Positions 8,774 to 15,706 of a DNA stretch of 26,962 bases are shown piece after piece (within the stretch, counting starts at the first letter, position 1; each line of letters starts with the position of its first letter). The DNA is from an uncultured Collinsella sp. (GTDB lineage: Bacteria; Actinomycetota; Coriobacteriia; Coriobacteriales; Coriobacteriaceae). Both the position numbers and the translations under genes were made by a program. The notes under the pieces were generated by a model. That model did not search any database. It worked only from the letters and a program-made list of their open reading frames with translations, and was not told the DNA's origin. The DNA lies in NCBI GenBank assembly GCA_900549355.1, contig UROA01000006.1, forward strand, positions 1 through 26,962. The letters run 5' to 3'.

Positions 8774-9511
8774 TTAGTCTCGTGCGTCGTTGACGGCGAC
8801 TACGGTTAGCTGGGTTTCGTCGACCGTAAAAGATATGTCGAGCCCGGCGTAAGCCAAGTGGTAAATGCGGTTTGGCTCGTGCTTGCTGCCTGCGCGGCGT
8901 GGGTCTTGGCGAAGGACTTCGACCAAGCCGGGGAGCTTTGCGGGCGGGACCATATCCTGTAGCGCTTGCGGAAACTCAACATCGAGCTCTTGCCACGGAG
9001 CATCCTCAATCCAGCCGCCGGTCGCATCCGGGTGACAGTCCGCAAACGGAATGTAGGGCTTAATGTCGTAGATGGGCGTACCGTCGCGCAGATCTGCTCC
9101 CAGCACATGGATGATGGGGCCGTCGTCGGTAAGCTCCACGCGGTCGAGCTTAACGCAGGTGAGACCGATGGGATTAGGGCGAAACGGGCTGCGCGTGGCA
9201 AACACGCCCACGCGCTCGGCTCCACCCAGACGCGGCGGGCGCACGGTTTTCGACCATTTTGCGTTGGTGCCGGACCTGTCCTGCGACTTGGCATCGGCAG
9301 CAATGTCCTTAGCCGTGCCGCCGGGCGTTCCGTTTTCGAAGCGCCACAGCAGCCATAGGTGAGAGAAGGAGTCCAGACCCTCAACCGCTGCATTGGACGC
9401 AAATTCCGGCTCAAAAACGATGCGTCCCTGCAGATGAGGCGCCAAAAAGCTGTTGCGCGGAATGCCGAACTTCTGCGGCAGATCGGTATGTATGTGTGCG
9501 ATAGGTTCCAT
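8774..9511 (-). CDS. trmO: tRNA (N6-threonylcarbamoyladenosine-37-N6) methyltransferase TrmO
   Basis: A 245-residue TsaA/YaeB-like protein, the length expected for TrmO. It uses S-adenosylmethionine to methylate t6A at position 37 of certain tRNAs. The sequence shows the family core: PIAHIHTDLPQKFGIPRN near the N-terminus, FSHLWLLWRF (49-58), RPPRLGG followed by VGVFATRSPFRPNPIGL (101-117), and ADLRDGTPIYDIKPY (139-153). A C-terminal extension of about 70 residues matches the second domain of the family. The reading frame stays open far upstream into the divergent regulator gene, but the TsaA domain begins here. ATG 9520, three codons earlier, is an equally possible start; neither has a clear Shine-Dalgarno sequence. 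Confidence 0.87.
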   Translation of the reverse strand: MEPIAHIHTDLPQKFGIPRNSFLAPHLQGRIVFEPEFASNAAVEGLDSFSHLWLLWRFENGTPGGTAKDIAADAKSQDRSGTNAKWSKTVRPPRLGGAERVGVFATRSPFRPNPIGLTCVKLDRVELTDDGPIIHVLGADLRDGTPIYDIKPYIPFADCHPDATGGWIEDAPWQELDVEFPQALQDMVPPAKLPGLVEVLRQDPRRAGSKHEPNRIYHLAYAGLDISFTVDETQLTVVAVNDARD

Positions 9512-9652
9512 GCCGGTCATTGTACGGCATGAAGGTGTGAGGCGTTGTGCGCAATTCTTCGCCGCGGTCCTCCGTCGTGCAACCAACGGTTGCTTGGAAG
9601 GGCGCCTGCCGCCGCGTATGCTTAAGCCGTCAACCAGCAGAAAGGAGCCGTT

Positions 9653-10480
9653 ATGGCCTTTGCAGAAAAGCTCATTGCCATCCGTCGCGCCCATCACCTT
9701 ACCCAAGAGCAGCTCGCCGCCAAACTCTTTGTCACGCGCCAAGCCGTCAGCCGTTGGGAGCGCGACGAGGTCACCCCGGGCATCGACATGATGAAGCTCA
9801 TTGCCGCCGTAACCGGCGAGCCACTGTCCCACCTGCTCGAAATGCCCGAGCATTATTGTCAGAGCTGCGGCATGATACTCACGCCCGACGACTGCGGCAC
9901 CGATGCCACAGGCGCCACGACCGACCATTACTGCAAGTGGTGCTACGACCACGGCAAGTACACCTACGACACCACCATGGAGGCAATGATCGAGGATTGT
10001 GCCCCTCGGCTGGCGCAAAACACCGGCATGTCGCTCGACGAAGCCGTCTCGCTCATGGGCGCCGTCCTGCCGCAACTGGAGCGTTGGCGCACCGTGCAGG
10101 AAAACGAGGAGCGCTACGGTGCCGAAGCCCGGGTGCGCTATGGCGATGAGGCTATCGATGCGGCAAACGAAGCGCTGCTGGACATGGACCCCGAGACATG
10201 GAACGACATGAAGGAACTTGAACGCGCTGTTCTGGGCCAGCTATCGATCGCCATGGGCGATGGCGATGCGGACGGAAGCGAGGCTCACAAGCTTGTCGCG
10301 ATGCATCGTCGTTGGATTGGTCTCAACTGGGGACGCGAACCCCAGAACGAAGCATATCTGGGCCTCGCCCACGGCTATCTTGCCGACCAGCGCTTTATCG
10401 ACTACTACGACAAGCCCTGCGGCACCGGAGCCACGGCGTTTCTGGTACAGGCCATCGAGTCGTCGTTGACGCGCGCATAG
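9653..10480 (+). CDS. XRE-type regulator with zinc ribbon and TipAS-like effector domain
   Basis: A 275-residue protein with three modules. Residues 5-60 form an XRE helix-turn-helix (LTQEQLAAKLFVTRQAVSRW). Residues 67-105 form a putative zinc ribbon with CQSC (69-72) and CKWC (94-97), plus Cys 81. Residues about 148-272 match the TipAS antibiotic-recognition fold in pattern: ERYG, a Trp-Asn-Asp helix, MHRRWIGLNW, and YLADQRFIDYYDKPCGTGATAFL. TipAS domains bind bulky ligands such as thiopeptides and are usually joined to a MerR helix-turn-helix, so the XRE pairing is unusual. It probably acts as a ligand-controlled repressor or activator. ATG 9653 is preceded by AAAGGAG. It is divergent from trmO and upstream of a glutaredoxin gene. 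Confidence 0.83.
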   Translation: MAFAEKLIAIRRAHHLTQEQLAAKLFVTRQAVSRWERDEVTPGIDMMKLIAAVTGEPLSHLLEMPEHYCQSCGMILTPDDCGTDATGATTDHYCKWCYDHGKYTYDTTMEAMIEDCAPRLAQNTGMSLDEAVSLMGAVLPQLERWRTVQENEERYGAEARVRYGDEAIDAANEALLDMDPETWNDMKELERAVLGQLSIAMGDGDADGSEAHKLVAMHRRWIGLNWGREPQNEAYLGLAHGYLADQRFIDYYDKPCGTGATAFLVQAIESSLTRA

Positions 10481-10531
10481 ACTGCAGCGGCTTTGGGTAT
10501 TTCAATCAAAACCGCAACCGATTGGAGACCT

Positions 10532-10777
10532 ATGGCTACTAATCATGAGCTCGCGCTCTACGTTATGACCGGCTGCCCGTATTGCTTAAAGGTCAAGCGT
10601 TTCCTTGCCGATAACGGCGTGACCATTCCCGAGCGCAATATCTCGACCGATACCGAAGCCGAGCAGACACTCATCGCCGTCGGCGGAAAACGCCAGGTTC
10701 CCTGCCTGTTCATCGACGGCAAGCCACTCTACGAGTCGAGCGACATCATCGCGTGGGTCCAGAAGAACCTGCTCTAG
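10532..10777 (+). CDS. Glutaredoxin-like protein
   Basis: An 81-residue thioredoxin-fold protein with CPYC active site (Cys 15 and Cys 18), the TVP-like cis-proline segment (RQVPCLFIDG) and the ESSDIIAWV helix that normally contacts glutathione. The size is that of classical dithiol glutaredoxins and NrdH-like proteins. In an organism that may lack glutathione the reductant is uncertain. An extra Cys follows the cis-proline (VPC). ATG 10532 follows GGAG by five bases; an in-frame ATG at 10493 is less likely. The gene follows the XRE regulator by 51 bases and ends before a repeat-type terminator. Confidence 0.88.
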   Translation: MATNHELALYVMTGCPYCLKVKRFLADNGVTIPERNISTDTEAEQTLIAVGGKRQVPCLFIDGKPLYESSDIIAWVQKNLL

Positions 10778-10824
10778 TACGCGCATCCCGTCCGTCCAAG
10801 GCCCCACCCCATACGGCCTAAACA

Positions 10825-10885
10825 TGCACACCAGCATCCAAAGTCGACATTTTTCGACATCTTTGGATGCTGGTGTACAGTTTTT
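10825..10885 (+). terminator. Repeat-type intrinsic terminator, copy 1
   Basis: The stem is ACACCAGCATCCAAAG (10828-10843) with its complement at 10861-10876. An inner TCGA pair lies in the loop and TTTTT at 10881-10885. It sits 50 bases after the glutaredoxin stop. The central 43 bases are identical to those of the element at 11716-11777. Confidence 0.75.
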
Positions 10886-11344
10886 GCGGGTAGTCATGGA
10901 CGCTCTTAACCGGCTAATTGTTTGAGGCGACCTTTGGATCTCATCAGGAGCTACTATTTATAGCAAAATAAATGCAACCATAATGGCAACAGTACTCATA
11001 TTTGCCCTTTTTTGACCACGACCCTCCAGAATAGTCGCTGAGAACGACACTAAATGACAAAATCCGGCACTTGGACGTTCTTATATGAGTAGCCATTGAA
11101 GGACACCTAACGACTACTCCCATTCGCGACACACTGTGTCGCGAATTAAGCTGGTCCCATTACCGAAGACCAGTGAGAGCTCCTGCCCAGAATCTCGATA
11201 GCTTAATAAAGCGCTCCCCTCCGGAAGTTCAATGAGCATCCAAATTCCAAGCTGAAAAGCAAAGGAGCATCGAAGCCGTCAATGCTCATTTCCTATCGAA
11301 CACGCGGGTCAAAACAAGCTAATTAGCCTGATAAACTGTTTATA
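10886..11344. other. Gene-poor stretch without a convincing coding sequence
   Basis: About 460 bases, more AT-rich than the surroundings. Open frames here are short, lack ribosome-binding sites and match no family I know. It holds small dyads: a perfect 12-1-12 palindrome at 11122-11146, a 9-base inverted repeat (11230-11238 with 11281-11289) and a decayed copy of the GACTAGTC-type repeat near 11073-11118. It may be remnant or leader DNA ahead of the ribbon-helix-helix gene. Confidence 0.5.
11122..11146. repeat. Perfect short palindrome
   Basis: ATTCGCGACACA, one C, then its exact complement. It is GC-rich in the middle of an AT-rich stretch and has no T-run after it on either strand. It could be an operator, a hairpin or a remnant of a mobile repeat. 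Confidence 0.55.
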
Positions 11345-11372
11345 TTTTTGTCTACAAAACTGTATACAAAAA
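11345..11372. promoter_or_regulatory. Probable operator of the ribbon-helix-helix gene
   Basis: A 12-4-12 inverted repeat: TTTTTGTCTACA, AAAC, TGTATACAAAAA, with a single mismatch between the arms. It lies about 50 bases before the ATG of a small ribbon-helix-helix protein. Such proteins typically bind palindromes at their own promoter, so autoregulation is likely. A confident -35/-10 pair could not be assigned. Confidence 0.5.
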
Positions 11373-11422
11373 GAGTATCCGTTGACCTGTGCTCGACATT
11401 ATGCCGATCGATAGGAGGCGCT

Positions 11423-11689
11423 ATGGACGCTAAGCAGCTCGAAAAGATGATGGGGTTTGCTCCCGGAGAGTCGGAGAAAGCCGCGAAGGCATACGAAAAA
11501 GATGAATGGCCGAAGGGTCGCACCATCAAGCTGGGAAGGCCGTCGATCTCCGATGAGCCAAGCGTCGTTATATCAGCACGTGTGGGCGAATCGATTCTTG
11601 AGGCGTTTGACGAAAAAGCCAAACGCCATGGGCAAACACGCACGGAGCGGCTCAGAGAGCTCATTACACTTGATGCACTGATTGCCTAG
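11423..11689 (+). CDS. Ribbon-helix-helix (CopG/antitoxin-like) DNA-binding protein
   Basis: An 88-residue protein. Residues 1-45 are charged and show no known domain. Residues about 46-80 (SVVISARVGESILEAFDEKA, then a basic turn and TRTERLRELI) have the beta-strand plus two-helix pattern of ribbon-helix-helix proteins. Many such proteins are antitoxins, with the toxin gene directly before or after. No toxin-like reading frame is visible on either side here, so this may be an orphan antitoxin or a plain regulator. ATG 11423 has a very strong AGGAGG site. The upstream palindrome at 11345 fits autoregulation, and a repeat-type terminator follows 27 bases after the stop. Confidence 0.6.
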   Translation: MDAKQLEKMMGFAPGESEKAAKAYEKDEWPKGRTIKLGRPSISDEPSVVISARVGESILEAFDEKAKRHGQTRTERLRELITLDALIA

Positions 11690-11715
11690 GCCCGCTCCCC
11701 CGTCGGACCCAAACA

Positions 11716-11777
11716 TGTACGCCAGCATCCAAAGTCGACATTTTTCGACATCTTTGGATGCTGGCGTACAGCTTTTT
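11716..11777 (+). terminator. Repeat-type intrinsic terminator, copy 2
   Basis: A perfect 19-bp stem (11716-11734 with 11752-11770) around the same TCGACATTTTTCGACAT loop as copy 1, then TTTTT at 11773-11777. It lies just after the ribbon-helix-helix gene. Relative to copy 1, an A-T stem pair has become G-C, so pairing is kept. Confidence 0.75.
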
Positions 11778-11783
11778 GCTACA

Positions 11784-11839
11784 TAGTCGTTGGGGACGTC
11801 CTTAAATGACCAGTCGTTAAAGAACGCCCCCGATGACTA
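11784..11839. repeat. Palindromic repeat abutting the dus stop codon
   Basis: The arms TAGTCGTTGGGGACGTCCTT (11784-11803) and its imperfect complement (11819-11839) belong to the same family as the cluster at 651-734. It begins one base past the stop codon of the minus-strand dus gene and may act as its 3' end. Confidence 0.65.
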
Positions 11840-11840
11840 G

Positions 11841-12794
11841 TTAGCCGTGGAAGCGAGCTGTGGGTGCAAGCGGCTGTTCGCGAAAGACGCGCTCGACGGC
11901 AGCGCGGTATTCGTCGACCTTTTTGGTCTTGCGTACGATCTTGTGGACGGTAGCGGGATCAGCGAAAGCGCACTTGGCGTAGAACCACCACTCCTTCATG
12001 CGGAAGACCGCATTGCCGCCAATCTCTTCTGCATATGCCGCAAACAGCGTGTCGTGGAAGCGCTGCAGCTCAGCAGCCGTTGCAGCAGGACCGCCCTTAA
12101 CCATGCGAGCCAGCGCGGGGTTCGCGAGCAGGCCACGCCCTAGCATTACATGGCGTGTGTCGGGATAGGCCTCCGCCAGCGCGTCCATATCCTCAAGATC
12201 GAAAATGTCGCCGTTATAGGCCACCGGAAACGGCGCACGCTCCAGCGTCTCGCCGTAAAACTCCTTGCGCGGCGAGCCCGTATAACGGTCCTTCTGTACG
12301 CGCGGGTGCACAATCAGCTCTGCCAACGGCATGCGGCAATACAGATCGAGCACACGTTCATACTCGTCATCGCGTTCCAACCCCAACCTGGTCTTGACCG
12401 ATACCGGCAGCGGAGAGCGCTCACACACGTCACTCAAGAGCACCTCAAGCTCGTCCAAGTTGCGCAAAAAGCCCGATCCCTTGCCCTTGGCGACAACCGT
12501 ACCCGAGGGGCAGCCAAGGTTGAGATTGACCTCGCGGTAGCCCATGTCGACAAGCACCTGCGCCGCCCACACAAACTCGTCCGCGTTCTTGGACATCAGC
12601 TGAGGCACTACGTTGAGCCCCTGGTTGTTGGCAGGATCGATCTCCTTAAGCGCCTTGCCGCCAAAGCGGTTTCCCACCCGCGGCGGCGGCAAAAACGGCG
12701 TGTAATAGCAATCGAGCGCACCGAAGCACTCCGCATGCACGCGACGGAACACATGCCCGGTAATCCCCTCCATAGGGGCCAGCGAAAGGATCAT
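11841..12794 (-). CDS. tRNA-dihydrouridine synthase (Dus family)
   Basis: A 317-residue FMN enzyme that reduces specific uridines in the tRNA D-arm using NAD(P)H. The TIM-barrel landmarks are clear: LAPMEGITGHVFRR at the N-terminus (FMN contact), QLMSKN (65-70), and VNLNLGCPSGTVVAKGKGSG (89-108) with Cys 95 as the catalytic acid. Further landmarks are VSVKTRLG, HPRVQKDRYTG, AYNGDIF and MLGRGLLANP (phosphate-binding end of the barrel). The C-terminal helical domain with MKEWWFYAK is present. The sequence does not say which of the DusA/B/C specificities applies. ATG 12794 follows AGAGAAGAG. It appears monocistronic, with repeats on both sides. Confidence 0.93.
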   Translation of the reverse strand: MILSLAPMEGITGHVFRRVHAECFGALDCYYTPFLPPPRVGNRFGGKALKEIDPANNQGLNVVPQLMSKNADEFVWAAQVLVDMGYREVNLNLGCPSGTVVAKGKGSGFLRNLDELEVLLSDVCERSPLPVSVKTRLGLERDDEYERVLDLYCRMPLAELIVHPRVQKDRYTGSPRKEFYGETLERAPFPVAYNGDIFDLEDMDALAEAYPDTRHVMLGRGLLANPALARMVKGGPAATAAELQRFHDTLFAAYAEEIGGNAVFRMKEWWFYAKCAFADPATVHKIVRKTKKVDEYRAAVERVFREQPLAPTARFHG

Positions 12795-12818
12795 CTACTC
12801 TTCTCTCATATCAACACA

Positions 12819-12839
12819 ACAAAGGGGCCGTCCCTTTGT
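12819..12839. repeat. Diverged copy of the ACAAAGGG...CCCTTTGT palindrome
   Basis: ACAAAGGG (12819-12826) pairs with CCCTTTGT (12832-12839), followed by CACAT as in the copies at 13125 and 19316. It lies upstream of dus. Confidence 0.6.
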
Positions 12840-12927
12840 CACATGCATTATGCCTTGCGCTTCAGGCGATTCACAAGGAAGAGGTAGCTACTGAACGATG
12901 ACCACCCTCCAGCCGCACCCCATACAA

Positions 12928-13109
12928 CGAGGTCTAATACTTTTCCGAGAAGTGAACGAGTGAAAACGGGCCCCCGAAGCATCGGCACTTTCGAGATGCA
13001 ATTTCCTGCGGTTTTGCCAGCCAAATCCTGCGGGTTTGACGTCTAAAAATGTCGATGCTTCGGAGGCCCAAGTATGGCCGTTCACTTCTCGGAAAAGTAT
13101 TAGACCTCG
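12928..13109. repeat. 182-bp double palindrome
   Basis: Outer arms of 31 bases (12928-12958 and 13079-13109) are exact reverse complements. A second pair of about 20 bases (12967-12986 and 13051-13070) pairs with only two wobble-type differences. The middle contains GTCTAAAAATGTCGA, which resembles the loop of the repeat-terminators at 10825 and 11716 read from the other strand. A frame spanning it exists but has no coding character. It looks like a large foldback or miniature mobile element rather than a gene. Confidence 0.75.
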
Positions 13110-13124
13110 ATTTACATGCCACTC

Positions 13125-13157
13125 AATGTGACAAAGTGGCTGCTCCTTTGTCACATT
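13125..13157. repeat. Palindrome AATGTGACAAAG...CTTTGTCACATT
   Basis: A perfect 12-bp stem with a 9-base middle. It is another member of the family seen at 12819 and 19316 and lies 16 bases beyond the 182-bp palindrome. Confidence 0.7.
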
Positions 13158-13161
13158 CGAT

Positions 13162-13191
13162 GAAAAAGGGCACCGATGTTAGTCGATGCCC
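13162..13191 (-). terminator. Intrinsic terminator of the deiminase/MFS cluster
   Basis: Read on the minus strand: GGGCATCGA, a 6-base loop, TCGGTGCCC (13168-13191), then TTTTT at 13163-13167. It lies about 50 bases after the stop of the first MFS gene. Confidence 0.75.
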
Positions 13192-13241
13192 CAAAGCGGC
13201 TGCAGGTTAAGCCCTACAGCGTATGTCTAAGACGAATCGAA

Positions 13242-14507
13242 CTATTCGTCCCAGGAGAGGTTCTTACCAGTCTTTTTTGCCAGCAGCAAGAACAGGCCGA
13301 TAATAACGTTGCATGCGATGCAGAAGATGAAGACGCCCTGGAAGGAGCCGACAAGCTCATAGACCTTCATCATAACGGGCATGCCAAAGGCGCCGACGAT
13401 ATAGCCCACGGAGCAGATCAGCGCGAAGATGCGACCGAAATCGCGGGAGCCAAAGACATCCATAACCAAAACGGTCAGGGCAGTGCCAGCGATGACGTAC
13501 ATTACGTCGTTCACGCCTGCTGCGAGGATGCTGAGCGTCGAGTTGCCGCTGCTCATCATGAGCATGACAAAGGAGAGGATGGAGACAGCGAGCCAGCCCA
13601 GAATGGCCTTCGTGCTGCCGAACCTATCGCAAGTGGTGCCGACGATCGGATTGAGGAACAGATCGAAGAGCGATGCAGCGGATACCATGAAGCCGCCCAC
13701 CATGGGGCTAAAACCAACCTCGGAAGCATACGTCGGGAAGAGCTGGTTCATGCAGCAAGTGAGCTGAACGAGACAGAGGAAGCCGATGCAGAAGAAGAAG
13801 GCAGGCGACTTAATGGCGCGCGCATAGCTAACGCCACGCGTGCTATCCTCGGTCGTCTCCTCGGTCTCGGTGACCGTCTCGCCCTCGACGTAGCCATAGG
13901 GCAGCATGCCCTTGTCCTGAGGCTTGTAGCGGATGATCAGAATGGAAGCTGGGAGAATGAGCATTGCGGAAACACCGGCGAGCACCAGATAACCAGTTCT
14001 CCAGCCAGCGGCCTCGATGACAGAGGTGATGACGGGACTCATGATGAGCATGTAAATCGAGTTCACTGCCCAAGCGAGACCGATTGCCAGGCCACCAGAT
14101 TTTTTGAACCACTGGTCAATAACGTCGGACATAGCGACGCCGGTGGTGAAGGCGAAGCAAACGCCAATCAGGGCGCCAGCGGCGATGAACATCCAGACTT
14201 CGGTGTAGAAGGCCATGCCTGCGCCGGCAGCGAGCAAAATAAGCTCGACAACGGGGAGCCAAACCTTGCCAACGACCTTGGGAATGAGTTTTCCGACAAA
14301 CGGAAGAGCTGCCGCAAGACCAATGAGCGTTGCGGTGAAGTAATACGAGAAGATGGAATAGTCAAACCCGAACTCCTCGCACACGGGTGCGACGAAGGAG
14401 CCCGCGATGACGCTATAGGATCCGGTCGTGCCGGCAGACATAAGGCCGAGCGCGATTACGAGAACCCATGCGTAAACCTTGCTGCTCTTTAACTTTGCAT
14501 TTTCCAT
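13242..14507 (-). CDS. MFS transporter, OFA (oxalate/formate antiporter)-like
   Basis: A 421-residue polytopic protein with about twelve hydrophobic segments. The opening LVIALGLMSAGTTGSYSVIA and the following VAPVCEEFG are typical of the OFA branch of the major facilitator superfamily. Members exchange small carboxylates or related metabolites; the substrate here is unknown. Its place directly after the carbamoyltransferase gene (11-base gap, AGGAG site before ATG 14507) suggests it imports the guanidino compound or exports the product. That role is played by an APC antiporter (AguD) in known agmatine clusters. It is clearly paralogous to the MFS protein at 17887-19167; both share GTTG(S/T)YS(V/I)IAGSF and MNQLFPTYASEVGF. 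A terminator follows at 13162-13191. Confidence 0.87.
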   Translation of the reverse strand: MENAKLKSSKVYAWVLVIALGLMSAGTTGSYSVIAGSFVAPVCEEFGFDYSIFSYYFTATLIGLAAALPFVGKLIPKVVGKVWLPVVELILLAAGAGMAFYTEVWMFIAAGALIGVCFAFTTGVAMSDVIDQWFKKSGGLAIGLAWAVNSIYMLIMSPVITSVIEAAGWRTGYLVLAGVSAMLILPASILIIRYKPQDKGMLPYGYVEGETVTETEETTEDSTRGVSYARAIKSPAFFFCIGFLCLVQLTCCMNQLFPTYASEVGFSPMVGGFMVSAASLFDLFLNPIVGTTCDRFGSTKAILGWLAVSILSFVMLMMSSGNSTLSILAAGVNDVMYVIAGTALTVLVMDVFGSRDFGRIFALICSVGYIVGAFGMPVMMKVYELVGSFQGVFIFCIACNVIIGLFLLLAKKTGKNLSWDE

Positions 14508-14518
14508 TGACGCAGCTC

Positions 14519-15583
14519 CTAGAGACCCAGAAGGGCACACATAACGGCCTTGATGGTGTGCTGACGGTTCTCTGCCTCACGGAAGATGACCGAAGCGTTG
14601 GCCTCAAAGCACTCGTCGGCAATCTCGAAACCCTCGGTGATGATCTCGCGATGAAGGTCGTTCTTGCACTGGTCGAGGAGCATCTTGCCAACACGGTGAT
14701 CCGCGTTGTGGACAGAGGGAAGCTCATGCATGCAGAAGATGTCGGGATTGTTGGTGCGCTTGCACAGCTCGCTGGTGACGCGATAGGGGTACAGAGACTC
14801 GGCATCGCCCAACCAGGAGTTGTAGTCGTCGGGATCCAGAACCTCTTCTCCGCACTCGGGGTTGATGTAGCGCCACTCCTCGGTAACGATAACGTCAACG
14901 CCATCCAGGGCATCGAGGTCAGAGGTGATGGTAAAGGTCCTATTGGGAGCGTACTTGGCGTAGCAGGCCTCCACCTCTTCGATCATTTCCTTGCACATCT
15001 GATGACGGAGGTCGTCGGGGCCGATGGCGAGGAAGTCCATGTCGAGCATAGCGCACAGACGGCCATACCACACTGGGGCGCCGGCGCAGTTGCCAACGAA
15101 AGCCATCTTCTTGCCGCGGCTCGTACGCAGACCGCCCCATTGCTCTTCCATCGTAAGAGCGTCAGCGAGCATCTGAGTCGGGTGATCGCCGAGAGTAAGG
15201 GCATTGATGACCGGGATGTCAACCAGGTCGGCGACGTCATAGAGGAACTGCTCGTCCTTCTGTGCGCGGTAGACGATGAGATCGTACATGCCGTTAAAGA
15301 CGCGCATGGCATCCTTGACGGTCTCGCAGTCACCCATGTGGGAGTTGGTCAGATAAGTGAAGCCCATGCCCAAATCATTGCAGGAGGTCTCGAATGCGCA
15401 ACGAGTACGGGTCGAGCCCCACTCAAAGTTGGCGAGGACGTTTTTGCCGGGGAAGTAGCGCTGGTCGACACCAGACTTCTTCTGAGCCTTAAGGTTCCAG
15501 GCAAGATCGATGAGATAGCGGAAATCCTCGGAGGAGAGATCATGGATGTTGATGTAGTCGCGACCGCGGAGGCTGTTGTTCAT
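14519..15583 (-). CDS. Ornithine/putrescine-type carbamoyltransferase with altered substrate motif
   Basis: A 354-residue member of the aspartate/ornithine carbamoyltransferase superfamily. The carbamoyl-phosphate site is intact: STRTR (57-61), HPTQ (134-137) and the C-terminal FREAENR (335-341, resembling the usual FDEAENR). The amino-acid/amine site differs. The motif that reads HCLP in ornithine, putrescine and related enzymes is MHELPS here (285-290), with Glu (codon 14723-14725) in place of the conserved Cys. The loop after the second-domain VGN is also unlike ornithine or putrescine enzymes. Next to a deiminase, the expected reaction is phosphorolysis of an N-carbamoyl amine to amine plus carbamoyl phosphate, but the exact amine is open. 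Start 15583 follows AAAGGAAA. No carbamate kinase is in the window. Confidence 0.8.
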   Translation of the reverse strand: MNNSLRGRDYINIHDLSSEDFRYLIDLAWNLKAQKKSGVDQRYFPGKNVLANFEWGSTRTRCAFETSCNDLGMGFTYLTNSHMGDCETVKDAMRVFNGMYDLIVYRAQKDEQFLYDVADLVDIPVINALTLGDHPTQMLADALTMEEQWGGLRTSRGKKMAFVGNCAGAPVWYGRLCAMLDMDFLAIGPDDLRHQMCKEMIEEVEACYAKYAPNRTFTITSDLDALDGVDVIVTEEWRYINPECGEEVLDPDDYNSWLGDAESLYPYRVTSELCKRTNNPDIFCMHELPSVHNADHRVGKMLLDQCKNDLHREIITEGFEIADECFEANASVIFREAENRQHTIKAVMCALLGL

Positions 15584-15627
15584 GCCTATTTCCTTTCGAA
15601 TTATTATCAAAATTATTGTTGAATGTG

Positions 15628-15659
15628 TCCCCGAGGAAAACACGGATATCCCTCGGGGA
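15628..15659 (-). other. Hairpin between the deiminase and carbamoyltransferase genes
   Basis: A 9-bp stem (TCCCCGAGG 15628-15636 with 15651-15659) in the 123-base gap between the two genes. On the minus strand it is followed by AT-rich sequence but no clean T-run. It could be a leaky terminator, a processing site or a stabilising 3' hairpin that sets the ratio of the two products. Confidence 0.5.
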
Positions 15660-15706
15660 GCGGTACATGTGGCGCCTAAGCCAAAGAGCGCAGGCTCTAA
15701 GGCTCA

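Noticed and set aside
9512..10075. N-terminal extension of the trmO frame
   Set aside because: It overlaps the XRE regulator gene on the other strand and has no TsaA similarity; the family domain starts at 9511.
10944..11132. 62-codon minus-strand frame as a possible toxin partner of the ribbon-helix-helix gene
   Set aside because: Wrong strand, no ribosome-binding site and no toxin-like pattern.
12888..13154. 88-codon minus-strand frame over the 182-bp palindrome
   Set aside because: It exists only because the palindrome lacks stops in that frame; no ribosome-binding site or domain.
13176..14492. 438-codon plus-strand open frame
   Set aside because: Antisense to the first MFS gene; its product is Glu/Asp/His-rich low-complexity sequence with no domain, as expected for a shadow frame in GC-rich DNA.
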